NCBI GenBank assembly: GCA_932521025.1
Contig: OW051470.1
Coordinates: 1,550,001 to 1,614,000, forward strand
Length of the DNA stretch: 64,000 bases
DNA from: Oscheius onirici
Lineage: Eukaryota; Nematoda; Chromadorea; Rhabditida; Rhabditidae
Reading direction: 5' to 3'
The position numbers were made by a program, and so were the translations under genes. Shown here in pieces: positions 11,123 to 23,500 of this stretch (the stretch's first letter is position 1; each line of letters starts with the position of its first letter). The notes beneath the pieces are model-generated. The model was given only the letters and a program-made list of their open reading frames with translations. It did no database searches and was not told the origin of the DNA.

Positions 11123-11972
11123 ACTCCGAAAAGAAAGAGGAAATAAAGAGTATGCACTGAAAACTACTTGAGTTATACCATTCTTAACCTGGACTCGAGC
11201 AAAGCAACAAAATGCACAATGTACGAACCCGGATTGCAGGGGCGACAAGGCCACTCAGCCATTTTGGGAGTTATCTTTTACCCCTCCCCCAATTTAGGAA
11301 GATTTTGGGAGAAACCTCAATTTTCTTGCTAACAATCACATTTTTCAGCTTTGTGATGTTGTAACGTTTTTGGCGAAATGACCACAAGGTCACAGAAGGT
11401 AAGACTTTTCTTTTACAGAGACAGTGCTCCTATTACTATTGCTACGGTAACCGATTCTCTCTTCAGACGAGTGCGAAACCGAGACTTGGGAGCTCAAACA
11501 TGGAATGAAGAAGCTCCTCATCGTCTTCCATCCGAACAACATGATCCTCACAGCCGCTTAGATACTTGTTGGCGGTAAAATAAATATATGGAAGTCACGT
11601 ACCTGGGAAGCTTTCATCTACCTGGGAATTCAACATCAACATATCTATCTTTGCCGAAGCAACAGTAGCTCGTCTTTAGTTGGAGCGAGAGTTGAAGAAA
11701 GTTCTAGAAAGTTAGATGAAGGGCTACAGGACAAAAAAGTAGCTATTTCTCGTTTTTGTGAAAGGTTTGACCCTTTTCGTTTGACCCGTATTCTTTTGGA
11801 ATCCACATGACCAAGAGAGTTTTCCGGAGTGTGACAACATCAAAGTTTGAGATAATCTAGCGTTTCTGGCCCTGTGAAACCAATGGCTAGAAGGACCAAA
11901 TTTTGGGAAGCTGTTCTTTTGAGAACAGTAACATTTTTCACTTTGTGCCATTTATTACGAGGAGTTCATCTA
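11123..11972. other. Intergenic stretch with one doubtful exon
   Basis: After the aldolase relic's polyadenylation signal there is little structure. A short segment (about 11467-11563, plus strand) after a good TTCAG acceptor could encode DECETETWELKHGMKK and stop, but I find no in-phase partner exon. The rest shows nothing I can support. Confidence 0.4.
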
Positions 11973-12851
11973 TTATTCGACCTTCTTCTTGAGAGAAAAG
12001 CTCGTTGCCTTAATGACAATCTTCGCCATAACTGCTACCTGCAGCATGTAGAAAAAGTCCAAAATCAGGACGACAGGATGCATCTCGGCCAGTCGGAGCA
12101 TTGGGAAGAGGAACTGAACTCGTTTTGATCTCCCTACTGTTCGGAACTCACCTGAAACTGGGCCATTGCGACGAAGAGACAAAGAATTCCGGAAAGGAGA
12201 AGGTTCTGGAGGGGAGAGGTAGCTCCCTTGAGGAATCCCAGACGTCTAACAGCTTCCAGAAGATGCTCTTCTTTGACAAAACGACTGAAAAGTTGAGTTC
12301 TTGAAAAGAAAAAAGAGAAAAACGCAAAAGAACTTTTAGGAGGAAAAAGCAAAAACAATTTGCGTCCGGGGGGAATCGAACCCCCGTCGAATGCTTGGAA
12401 GGCATCCATGCTGACCATTACACCACGGACGCAGCGATGTTTTGATAGAGTGACTTGGCCACATCACCGTGGTTCCTTTCACACAAAAAAAGGAACTCCG
12501 AACAGTTTTCCTTCGTTTCTTTGGTGGAATTGCACAATTCTTACCCAAAAATAAGCATCAGAGCCGCTGACTGAAGCACCCAGAGGTAGTGATTGTTGAA
12601 AGGGGGCCAGAGACGGGACATCTTCCTTATCCGGGGTGACTTTCCTTGGAAAATCGACTGGGAGTACTGTAAAAAAATGTTTTTCCGTATGTTTCTGTGT
12701 TCCGGCTCACCCAGTCGATGGAATCAATGTAATCGGGATTGTACAGAGCCGCTGAGAGAGCATAGGAAGCTGTAGCGACAAGAAGAGTTCGAATTCCCCA
12801 AATAATACTTCCGGCTGTAAATTTGATGGCTTGTTCTTGTGAAAACCTCAT
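11973..12851 (-). CDS. Predicted multipass membrane protein, 183 aa, unknown family
   Basis: Exons 12851-12711, 12666-12545, 12299-12152 and 12113-11973 join in phase to 183 residues. Hydrophobic helices are visible at about residues 12-37 (IIWGIRTLLVATASYALSA), 72-87 (LWVLQSAALMLIFG), 118-140 (LLLSGILCLFVAMAQFQFLF) and 148-168 (VVLILDFFYMLQVAVMAKIV). A basic loop (KSPRIRKMSR) follows the first helix and the C-terminus is KKKVE. Intron 2 (12300-12544) houses a same-strand tRNA-Gly. Hydrophobicity and clean splicing argue for a real gene. I do not recognise the family; a small ER or mitochondrial membrane protein is one possibility. Confidence 0.75.
12361..12432 (-). tRNA. tRNA-Gly (anticodon TCC)
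   Basis: A 72-nt cloverleaf on the minus strand. The 7-bp acceptor GCGTCCG pairs with CGGACGC. A canonical A box (TGGTGTAATGG), anticodon loop CTTCCAA with TCC, and a strong T arm (GGGGGTTCGATTCCCCC) are present. It lies within intron 2 of the membrane-protein gene, in the same orientation. Confidence 0.97.
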
Positions 12852-13141
12852 TTTTTCCTGCTTTCTGAAAGACTAGGAATGTGAGGAGAAAAAGGGTAGT
12901 GAACTGGGAAGAAATCGGGAAGAACTGTTCGGGACAGCAGTCACACACGCGCCTTGACCTCTATCCCCCAGCCGCGGTCGAACCTTGAAGATTGGGGCAA
13001 TTCCATCGTTTGCAAGACGAAAGTAGATTCAAATAAATACTTCTGTTATGTTTTGGAGGAAGAATCTGAATAAAACAAAGAAAATTCTAGTATTTACAAG
13101 GTTTAATTCTTGCTAGAAGATCTTCCTTGATGATCTGCTGT

Positions 13142-13287
13142 TCACAGCTGGCATTCGCAATAGAATTCAGCAGGAAAACCTTGAGAATTGAAGAAGAAGA
13201 AAAAGAGAGCAAAAAGATGTGAGAAATTTGCTGATTTTACCCTGTTTGAATGCCCGCCGTTGCTTGTAGACAGTACCGTATTCAGTA
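13142..13287 (-). CDS. Possible last two exons of an unidentified gene
   Basis: Minus-strand exons 13287-13241 and 13179-13142 are bounded by GAGCAG and TCTCAAG acceptors and a GTAAAA donor. Spliced, they read EYGTVYKQRRAFKQ then GFPAEFYCECQL and a stop. No upstream exon could be joined, so the call is tentative. The rest of 12852-13926 shows no other gene that I can support. Confidence 0.3.
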
Positions 13288-13926
13288 CTGCTCAAATTTG
13301 ATGCGTCGTTTTAGGATTTGTTTGTCAATTGTTCGTCTTCTTCATTCCTTTTTATGCGATTTTCTACATGTTCTGACGTTGTTTTGATGACAATTATAAG
13401 AGAAAGTGGATACACGATCGTGGAATGCCACAACAAAGCTTGTTAAGCAAAAAACATGTGGAAAGTTTGATTGAGATAAAAAGTTTATTGCCTCGGTATT
13501 TTCACCAAGCCGCGAACGCGTCTGACCGACTTGAATGCACATTTAGAGGCGAGAACGTTGAAGATGCAACTTAGAGAACTTGTTTTTCTGATCGAACTTC
13601 GTTTTATGCCCCTGTGCTTTTTTCCATTCCTTGGTCTGTTCTGGGCCAAGCACTTCAGATTCAACATCATTTCACGGCAAATTGCGTACTTTCTATGTCT
13701 TTGGTCACAATTCGCCTGATTTCGTCGTCTTGCTTATTTCATCGCTAAAACTTCGTATTCTCGTCTATTTTCCTTCGAAGTACAACTCAAATTGTCTAAA
13801 AATGGTCGTAAATAAGGTAAAGAGTATAATATTCAGCCCAGAATGTCTTGAATTGCGTGTTTCTCCTTCAGCTACAAGATGCACTACTGATTCCTTCAGT
13901 CAAAAATTATCAAATCCTTTCCAGAA

Positions 13927-15857
13927 ATGGCAGCATCTACAATGTTTGCCCCGCGTTCTGGAAATATCAACTTCTACGAGTTCAAGGCCGGTCGCTGCAA
14001 GCTGGAGGACGGCAGCAGTCCGACAAAGAAGAAGATTGTAGCCGAGAAAGAGAAGGGACTCGTTTTCGTGATGGCCAAGGAAGGACTCATTCACTTCTGC
14101 TGGAAGAGCAGGGAGACGAAGGCGGTCGTTGAGGATTTCACCGTCATGCCGACCGACGTCGAATTCAAGGCAGTCAACGGCTGCCCGGACGGACAGGTCT
14201 TCATGCTCAAATTCAAGCAGACCAACGCTCATCATCTCTACTGGGCTCAGGACGGAAATTCTGACAAGGACAGCATTGTGAAAGAGGTGCATCTTGCTTC
14301 TATTTTTTTCAGTTCGACATCTCTGCTGCGTATAATACCAGGACGCTTTCGAGGCAGTCCTTTACGGACGGCAGCAGTTCGACAACTCTCGTTGCGTATA
14401 ATCATACGTAGCAAGGCAGGTCGCTAAGAAAGTTTCCGGAGTTGTTCTCCGGTTCTTGTTCGTAGCGAGACCCATTGTCACGTACAACATGTCATCTAGT
14501 TTCATTCTCGTTGAAGCTAGGCAGCAAAAAAAAAGAAATGTTCGGTGGAACGAGATAGAATTTGAGAGCTTGCAGTTTAAATTTGCTTAAATTTAAACAA
14601 AGTTTAAATTTGCGCCAAAATAGGAACTTTGATGTGATTGACCTTGGTTTCAGCTTCAGATCGTTACTGGTGACAAAAAGTTCAGGCAAAGACTTTTTTG
14701 AAGGGCTATTGAAGATAATTTTACGGCAGAATCGTCAAGCACAAAAGTTCATGAAATATTCCATATTTCCAGATCAACAAGGCTCTCAACCGTTCCCCAG
14801 CTGGACCTGATGGTCGACTTGGCGCCCGTGGTGGACCGAATGATCGCGTCAGCACCGGAGGAACTCGTAGAGCTGCCGCCGTCTCCGAGCTCGGCAGCAT
14901 GGATCCTAACGGCGAAGCTCTCCGTCAGCTCGTTCAGTTGCTTGGACCCGTTAGTTTTTTCCTTTTTTTTGACAAATACCAGCTTTGTCATAAAACAAGA
15001 CAAAAAATTGCAGAACATCAATCGCCGCTACGTTCGTGAGAATCTTCAAACCTGGAACAATATGCTTAGCGGGGAAAATTCTGGAGAAGCTGCCGATCAG
15101 AGCGCCAACGGTGCTGAGACAGGTACTTTGTCTTTTTAAGCCAAAAATACGGACTTCAGGTTCGAGTACTGGAAACGAGGGCAGCAGCACCGGAAACGAC
15201 GCACCTGTACAAAATGGCCCTCGTTCCCGCGTTGAAGTCGATTTGGCCCTCGTAGCTGCTGGAAGACGAGTTACTGAGACGGTCATGAAAAATAGTGGTA
15301 GGTCTTTGATCACTGGCCGTCAGACTGGAATTCTGCCAGTACTACTTTTCCGTCTAAAGTAATGGAATCTTACATTTTGAAACCTTGTGGGGTTTCATTT
15401 AATGCAAGATTATCGTTTTCAGCCAGCCTCGAGCCTCACCTTCCCCAGAATGATCCTAACACTCAATTCGAAGAGCTTCTGGCCACCGTTCACTCGCCCA
15501 TCTACAATCAAGTCTGCAGCAGCTTTGGTCACGCTCTCCAGACCGGTCAGATGGCTCCCGTCTTGCAGCAGTTCAACTTTCCGGCCGATGTCGTTGATGC
15601 TGCCGTTTCTGGAGGTATTTCATCGATTTTTTTTCTGGAAAACCCCAATTTTAGACGTTCTAGAGTTTTCGAATAGGCTCGAGACTGCCGAGAAGATTCA
15701 GAAGGAGGAAGAGAAGCCAAAGGAGGAGCAAATGCCGGAAGAAAAATCAAAGGAGGGGAAAATGCCGGAAGAAGCGGTCGAAGAGCCCAAGGAACCCGAG
15801 CCGAAACGCGGCAAGCCCGATGACGAATCCATGGAGCTTGTTAGACGTAATTTGTAG
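13927..15857 (+). CDS. ADRM1: Proteasomal ubiquitin receptor ADRM1/Rpn13
   Basis: Exons 13927-14286, 14773-14949, 15014-15122, 15160-15297, 15423-15614 and 15655-15857 give 392 residues. Residues about 10-120 form the Pru domain (FYEFKAGRCKLED, KGLVFVMAKEGLIHFCWKSR, VFMLKFKQ), which binds ubiquitin and the Rpn2 tail at the 26S proteasome base. A Gly/Ser-rich linker follows. The C-terminal helical domain (DEUBAD), which recruits the deubiquitinase UCH37/UBH-4, is around NDPNTQFEELL to MAPVLQQFNFPADVV. The tail is acidic and Lys/Glu-rich. A TTTCCAG acceptor lies just before the ATG, consistent with a trans-splice site. The next gene starts only 142 bp after the stop on the same strand. Length and domain order match the family (human about 407). 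Confidence 0.93.
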
Positions 15858-15999
15858 CCTTAATTTCATTCGTGTCATATTAGCTTTTCCAAATGAACTA
15901 TCCAATTTTTTTGGCATAATTTTCAACCTTTTCTCCAGTTATTTCACTATTTTATTATATCTATTTTTATTATATTTGGTCCACTAAAAAGCAGCGCAG

Positions 16000-18900
16000 A
16001 TGAAAAAGAAGGGCTCGTTGAAGAACGACAAGGAGGCAGCCGAGGCGCTGGTCTCAAAAACGGCCGCCGAGTCGGATGTGGATGAGGAGCACGTGGTTGC
16101 GGATCTGTCGGCAGTCCCGACACCGAAAATCGGCTGCAAAATGCCGCAACTGGGAGGACAGGGTGAGGAGGAAAAGAAGGAGGTCGGGAAGAGACCGCTG
16201 ACTGCCAATTTGCTCAACAATCAGGTAACTTTTGGACGCCAAATTTGGGAAAGATGATATAAAACTACTTTTTGTAAGAATCCCGTCAAGAAATGCCCAG
16301 CTTTGAGCTTGTTTGGGTTCCGAGCAAAAATTGAAATAATGAGTAAAGCGCAAACTTCCATCAGTTCTCGCTGGTGTTGTCCGTACAGTTGTCACTACTT
16401 TCGTATAAGGTAGAACGACCAAGAGAGGCTCACTAATAGTCTACCACCAAAATACGAAGGCTGCGAAAGCTGCCGCAGGTCATACGATAAGTTTCGACTT
16501 TCAATCACCCAGTGCCTGGCAGTTGGAAAAAAACCCTATCAGAGCATTTGAATAGTATTTACTTGCTTCGAACCTCAGTTTGATAGTTTATTATCAATTC
16601 CCCACTTTTCAGATCGTCAACATGAGAAAGGTCGTCGACAAGGCCACTTTCTTCCTGCAAGGAGAGATGAAGAAGAAGCTCAAGTTCTTGGAAAAGAAGA
16701 ACGAGAAAAAGTCGAATCCGAAGGAACAGAAACGGATAGAAAAGATGAAGGAAGAGCTTGAGGCGATGGATTCTCTCAACAAGGACGAGGTTGTCAAGTA
16801 CGCTCTAGTTAGCAAGACGCCCAAGAATCAGCTCAATTTTGCCGTAGTTTACCTGACTTTCTGTAAAAAAAAAAAAGCCATTTAGGGCTCAAAACCTGTC
16901 GCTGAGCGCTGTCTCTATCATCTGGCCACCTCGAAGCCTGTTCAGAAGGAGGTTAGCATGTTCAGGTACCTTTTTGTCTAGTTTTACAAAAAGCATCAGT
17001 TTAGAGAGACGTATCCGGACTGGGAGACGAGAACTGCCTACTTCCTTCAGCGGCTCGGCAAGCAGTATCAGGACGCCAAGGCTGAGAAGATGCAGAAAGA
17101 GGTGAGGAAACTGATTTCACTCATATGAAACTACCATATTCTGGACTAGCCATTCTAAATCTTTTACCCTTTTGAGAAGAAGGGAACCACAGAAGTGGTC
17201 TCTGAAAATGGATTTTGGGTTCTGGGTTACGCTGCAACGGTTGAGTTCTGATCTGAACTGCGGAACAGCAAAGATCAAAACGGCTATTTTTTGTTGTAAC
17301 AAATCGTTATATCCTTCGTGAGCAACTATTAATCCTCAAGCTTAAAAATGGAAGAAAAATGAATCTTGGGTAAGACTTATTGTTCGGTGGAGGCGAACAA
17401 AGAGAGGTCGGTTCGTGTTCAAAAATAACAAAAATTTTCCTATAAGTACCTGTAAGAACCAATTTTCAGAAGTCCGAGAAGAAGACGAAATCGGAGCCTA
17501 AAACGGAAGAGACAGTAGAAGTCGAGTCTGACGGTCGAGAAGACGAATCCGAGGAGGAAGATGTCGCTTCTGACGGAGAATCCGAGGAGGAAGGAGAAAT
17601 CTCGGACGTGGAGATGGGTTCCAACAGTGAGGACGAAGAGACGATTGATAATCGACGGAAATTGGTAATTCTTGCTTCTTTTCGATGAAAATTACTGTTT
17701 CTCAGTTGTTGGGTGTCTGTGGCATCAAGGAGGACAAATCGAGGCCGAAAATTGCTCCGAAGCCAAAAAAGCGGCCGGCCGAGAGTGATGATGACGGAGA
17801 AGAAGACGAATCTGCTGGAAAACAGGACAATTCGATCAAGAAACTCTTGAAGAAGACGATTGAGACTCAGATGAGCTTTATGACCCAACAAAGAAAAAAA
17901 AATATTTTTGACATAGCCAATATAACCAACGAATAACATTAACCGAGTAATACAGAAATAACCGATATCACCGGGAGGCGAGCCTCCCGGCGATTCATTC
18001 AATAGCGAACTTGCTTATATAACCACCTATTCCACTGATGACGAGGAATTACGGGTGCGACCAGGTTTTCAGCGTAAAGAATTCAGCGCCCCAAACTTCT
18101 ATCCATCGTGTTTTAGCTGGCGTAGATTGAACTGAATTGTTTCTGATTATCTTCTTTTGGTTAAAAGATTTGCCTAAAAAGCAAAGAAAAGTCCAAACGT
18201 TGTTGACTTATTTTCCGTGCCAGTACTGAATTCCGCCTATTTTGGCGGAGATAATCATTCCCTACTGTCCTAACGTTATTTGGCCAAAACTTGAATGAGA
18301 AGTTCCTCACAGAAAAATGGAAAATATAGGGAACCTGTTTAGCAAATTTCTCGCCAGTGTTTCTACCTGCTAAAAACGACCTTTATAGGCCTCGAAAACG
18401 AAGAAGAAGGATCAATTGAAACTTGCTGCCGAACTTCGCCAAGAGAAGGAAAAGCCGACCAAGAAGCCAAGCAAGAATGTCAAAGAACCGACGTCTACTG
18501 GATCCGTCGTGAAACGAGTCAAACTCTCAGAAGGAGGTCTAGTCGATCTACAGAAACCAGAAGCTGCTCCGGAAGAAGATAGTGAAGACGATGAGGAGGA
18601 GGAGGAAGAAGAACAGGAAAAGAACAAGCCATTCTCGTCTTTCTTCTTGAGTCCCAGCTCTAAAAGTACGAGTTTTCAAGCTGCTTTGGCTCATATCCTG
18701 GCATATTTTCATGTAAAATTCATTTCCAGGTAACGGATCTTCCGGTGAGGAAAGTGTCGACGACGACGAGGACTTTGCGGCTGTTCCTCTTCGAAAGAAG
18801 GAGCCAAGGTACTAACTTTTATGAGTTTGTTACGTCAGTTATGAGCAGACATGTGCGTTCGGATTGGTCCGTAAACGTAGCTAAACGCGGTACGAGCATT

Positions 18901-19565
18901 GAAGCATACTCCGTCGGTCGGATCAGACATGTGCGATCGGACCGGTCAGTCCGGTCGCACATGTCTGGTCGCATCCGTATCCGTAAAACAAACAGGCAAA
19001 ATCGACCCGGTAATCCGCTGTGGCCTGCAACCTGAAGTGGATCTTAGAGAAAGGACTGGGTACCATTCAAAGCTCACACCACGTAAAACGCCGTGGCTGA
19101 AGCTTCAAAAGCTTCCGGACTGGCTGGATGCTATTCGAATCTCGCTCCGAACGCCCATGCCTGCTTGTGAAGAGTTTCTGAACTTCTAGACGCTACTTTC
19201 CCCTAGCAACACTGAAATTTTGCCCCACATCTATAAAACGCCACTTTTCACCAGATTCCATCTAAATCCACAAATTGTAGAGAAATGTCAAAAGGGCGAG
19301 TCAAGCTGCACGAGAAGATAGAACGACGCGGAGACGACCGTCGCCAGAAGCTCCAGAACCAAAAGAAGGCCATTTTCGAGTCGAAGGGCGCAAAGGACAG
19401 GAAACCGGCTCCCAATCCACGTGAATCTCATCTTTTCCTTGAAAATAAAACCATCTTTCAGAGAACCCAGAAACGCTGCATCCTTCCTGGGCAGCGAGAG
19501 TACAGAAGAAGCAGCAACTCGGCCAGGTCAAGCCGCAGGGAAAACGAGTCGTTTTCGACGACTAG
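16000..19565 (+). CDS. SRFBP1: SRFBP1/BUD22-family nucleolar protein
   Basis: Exons 16000-16224, 16613-16843, 16886-16965, 17005-17101, 17470-17664, 17706-17870, 18389-18665, 18730-18808, 19281-19420 and 19462-19565 keep phase and give 530 residues. The family signature is the N-terminal helical segment (VNMRKVVDKATFF, then ALVSKTPKNQLNFA) and the C-terminal motif LHPSWAARVQKKQQ ending VVFDD. The middle is strongly acidic (serine/glutamate runs) alternating with basic stretches. In yeast, Bud22 acts in 40S ribosome maturation; SRFBP1 binds serum response factor. Oddity: the end of exon 6 reads CAG then ATGAGC, where a donor CAG-GTGAGC is expected, and an intronic repeat starts about 15 bp later. 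If intron 6 is retained the product stops at 17936. The spacing to ADRM1 suggests a shared operon. Confidence 0.85.
17886..18080 (+). repeat. Intronic dispersed repeat, copy 1
   Basis: Shares with copies at 21048, 27118 and 31425 an AT-rich head (AATATTTT), ATATAACCAA, CATTAACCGA, CTTGCTTATATAACC and GGAATTACGGGTGCGA blocks. Copies 1 and 3 carry a perfect GC-rich hairpin (CGGGAGGCGAGCCTCCCG). This copy begins almost at the 3' edge of SRFBP1 exon 6. Confidence 0.85.
18920..18975. repeat. Palindrome in SRFBP1 intron 8
   Basis: AGACATGTGCGATCGGACCG is followed by its near-perfect inverse CGGTCGCACATGTCT within about 45 bp. A related half copy (AGACATGTGCGTTCGGATTGG) lies at 18847. Probably a small mobile or hairpin-forming element. 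Confidence 0.75.
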
Positions 19566-20537
19566 AAGAGGTTTTTCTCCCATAGTTCTCGAAAAATTGT
19601 TGATTTTCTGTTATTTCTCTCATTCGATTGTTATTTTGAGATCAAATTGAGTGAGTTGCGTTATAAACTGTTCTTTCTCGTGTTTTTCTTCTTATTTTTG
19701 GTCTATTACGCTGGTTTCTCAAACCAAAGCAATATTTATATGTGTATTTTGGTTATTTCATTTCCTAAAGTAAGGTAGAAAGTATGGAGTGAAGGTACGC
19801 AATGCACAAAGTGTCTCGTCAAACGCGAACAGGACAAAATTTTGTTTCCGGTCGAACCTGTGCCTTTTTAGTCAAATGTTCGTTTTTTTGTTAGTCTTGC
19901 CTCTGAGCAGAACGGGAAGTGCTTTTAGGTAATCTTGTAGCTAATTTTTTTTTCGAGAACACAACACTTCGGTCTGTCTGTTCGTTACAGAAGATTGTCT
20001 TTTCATTAAACTTACTTGAAATTTACCCGCTTCTCTTTCTCTTACCTTTATATATACGTTAGAAATTCTCGTTGTGCTTCTTCACAATGCCATTAACTCT
20101 CATATTTGCTAGATTCATTTAGCTGGTAAATGTTGGATACACATCGTTAGGGAATATTCGTGTGAATAAAGTGAACGACCTCCAGACGAGTGCAAAACGG
20201 TAACGATTTGTCCCATATTTTGGAACAGAGTGTATCCTATTTCTTAGCTTCAGCGTTCGGAACTTCAGCATTTTACTTGATGAGTAGTCATTTCGATCTG
20301 TTTAGATTTGTTTGGTGGACAGGTAAACTGGACCAACGCCTAGAGCTAACCAATTCAGATATATTTGTCTAATCCTCTTTACCTAGCTGGTTTCGGACGA
20401 TTTTGAATAACTTTATAATAACAGTTTCTTTCCCTTTCATGCTTCTAAAACATTTCGCAACCAGACAGTTTGCTTCATTTAACTTTTTCTCTCTGTAAAA
20501 GTTTTCTTAACGCGTTAAATCTTCCCTTTTCCAGCCA
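19566..20537. other. Intergenic region between SRFBP1 and MYBBP1A
   Basis: AT-rich with short open frames only. I see no exon with a convincing frame or splice pair. It presumably contains the 3' end of SRFBP1 and the promoter or trans-splice region of MYBBP1A. Confidence 0.6.
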
Positions 20538-23500
20538 ATGACGGTCAACAAGAAGGGTAAAAAGGAGGCAGAAGCCGCCACGACTTCTGCAGCAGCAGCC
20601 GATGAGAAGGTCTATCGTCCCGGCAAAGACGTTATGGATCTCTTCTACGCTCTTCCGGAGCTCGATTCGGCCAAACGACACGAGGGGATTATTTCTCTTC
20701 TGACGAAATTGGTTAGTTTTTACTTATTTTTAGTTTTCATCTAAAGATTTAGAAGGAAGATGCTGCCGCGATGGACTACTGTGTGGAGAGACTGGTAGTG
20801 GGCCTGTCGTCTTCCAGAGCCGCCTCCAGGATCGGCTATTCGACAGCTCTCAGCCTTCTTCTGCCCTCGATTCACGATAAATGGACGGCTGAGCGACTCT
20901 ACGAGCTGGCCGAGAAAAAGATGGATTTCAAAGATGAGGTTGGTCGTTGTCCTGGAGAAAATGGAGCGGAAACTTTGTGAAAAAGATACCAGATCTCTAA
21001 AGAGGAAAATAAACAAAAAAAGGTCTTTTTGGCGAAAGTTTTGATGAAAAAACAAAAAATATTTTACATACTGTCCACACTAATATAACCAAGGTATAGC
21101 ATTAACCGAAAGCTCTTCTCTAGAAAGCTAGCTTGCTTATATAACCGCTGCGCTGAATGACTGGGAATTATGGGTGCGAGCGCTGAATTTCAGTATTATG
21201 AACGAAATGCGCAGATTTCTGGGAAGAAGCGACAAAGTTAGATGATTTCTGGAGCTTAGGAAATAATTCTGAAGAAGATCTAGCAATTTTTATCAAGAAA
21301 AGAGAAGAATATCGAAACATTCGAAGAAAAACATGGAACTTTTTCAGGCTCAGAAAAACGGTCAAGCCATTGCCCATCATCTACTGGCCACCATTCTCAT
21401 CAACACGGGTCTTTACAGCAATGTAAGCTTTCTTCCCCTTCCTTTTACTAAGCACAATTTCAGGCCTACGGCGTCATTCTGCATCAGGAACTCGTCCTCT
21501 ACCGTCGCTTCTCCTTCCTGGCCATGTCCATCTGTCACTCGATAGGAGCCATGCTCGTGACTGTCGATGCTAAACAGTTCAAGGTATGTTTTTAGCCTGT
21601 TTTTCAGGGGTTTTTCGAAATCTTATTTTGGTCGAAAATTTATACTTTTTAGACCCTCCTTCCGCCACTGAGAGACTACCTCGAAACGGCTCTCTCCGCA
21701 AGTTCTCCCGAATTTCTTCTTCTTCTTCTGACAATTAGACGTAAACACGCGGTAAACTGCTAATTTCAGGCCTTGAAAAAAATGACCGAAATTTAGGCCA
21801 GTCTCCATGAACAGATCTCCTTTATTCAGAAGGACGGAAGCTGTCGCTTCAGTGAGACGGATCTCGAAGCCCTCTTGGCCACATTGAAGAAGTGCGACAA
21901 GAGCGCCATCAATCAGTTGATCAAGGAGATTCTCGAGGCTGCTAGGAGTGGAAAGCAGTTTGATACTGTTTACAAGAGTTAGTTTTCTTAATTTCTTATT
22001 TTTATTGTAAAAAAAATGAGAGCATAACAAAATTGAGTGGAGAAGAACAATCTCCTTAAAAAGGTGCGTATGAACTGTGACCTCCGAACCGCGTACTTCC
22101 ATTTTTTTTTGGAGAAAACGGATTTAGTCAGTTCCATTCAAGGTTTTACTATGCTGAGCTTTCGAAAGACCCAAGCTTTGGCTATCGCACGGATCACATA
22201 AGATTCTGCTCCCAAAGCTTTCCTCACGAACCTTTTGAGCTAGCTACTGAATAGTGAAGCACACGAAATTTGCTGAGAGAAAACACATGAAAATTCTGCA
22301 AATATAGCGTGTAAGAAGTTGCCGTGCCTTCACTTTGCGTAGTTTCGAGTCTAATTCGATATAGATAGGACAAGGAGACTATAACAAGTACTCTCTTCAA
22401 CCATTTTGATCCTACCTCTTTCAGCGATCATCGAGAAATGGGCTTCCAGCGGTGACGAGTCCCGCGTCCTCGAGCGCATCTTCTCCACAGCCGAACTGGC
22501 TCTCCAAGGAGGACAGTCCCACAAGGAAGTCATCTCCATCTTCTCCGACGCTCTGATGAAACGACTGTCGGGAATCGCTACCGGCAAGCCGACTCCCCAA
22601 CAGAGAGTTCTGCGCGGCAAGGTAGGAGATTTATTTCGATTTCATGTACAGAAAACCACAATTTTTGAATGATTAGAACCTCTTGACTCTGTGCCTCGTA
22701 GAATCAGATTTTCGGGACTTTCTAACGTCTCCGGTGACCTAAGAATGACTGTGTTACAGTAGTTTTTAATGGAAATTTACCTGGAAAGGTTCAGATCGGA
22801 GCTTGGAGTTTCCTTGGACCTAAACAGTTCATTTGTCTTTAATTTTTTGAATTGGGATTCACCGAAAACTTGAGCTTTCTTGGACCACTATGCTCCGTAA
22901 TTTTGTCTTGTAGAGACACTGGAGCTGCGTCCCTTAAATTTCGATTTCTGGCAAAATGAAGGATTTAGCGGGTTTTCACCCAGATACGACTAAACTTCCT
23001 TGGGGGACAAAAATTGAACTGAATACTTGAAAATTACCTGTTCTGAGCCCCAAGACTCTTGGCAAAGTTTCCTTGCCGTCGTTGAGCGCGAAGACGAAGA
23101 GCCAGAAGCTTCTTGCACTCATCTGGCACTGAAATTTCAGGCTTCGTAGCTAGATGTAAACAAAATGATTTTTTACGGAAAGTTGATTACACTGGGTGGA
23201 ACTTTTGATAGTACCCTAACTGGTTGCCCCATTTGTTCTATGGATATTGAAGAAGTTTCCAAGAACAAAGAAACTTTCCTATCTCTAGTTTTTAGTCTTC
23301 ACTAAGCCTAAAAACAAGATAATGAGGAAAAAAAATGCTGTTCTATTCACAGTTTGAATGAAGAATTTCATCCGAGCAAATATATGAACGAATGGGCCTC
23401 CTGCCAAAGTACTACCGAAACTTTCCTTTTTTTCATTCAAAACTCGTGAAAGTTGGGATTAGAAATGCGTAATAGTTTGCTTCATTTTTTTCGGGTAAAA

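Noticed and set aside
11467-11563. Exon-like segment DECETETWELKHG after a TTCAG acceptor
   Set aside because: No in-phase upstream exon or family match. The frame from the nearby ATG at 11378 reads differently.
12960-13012. B-box-like GGTCGAACC, suggesting another tRNA
   Set aside because: No A box or stem pairing on either strand.
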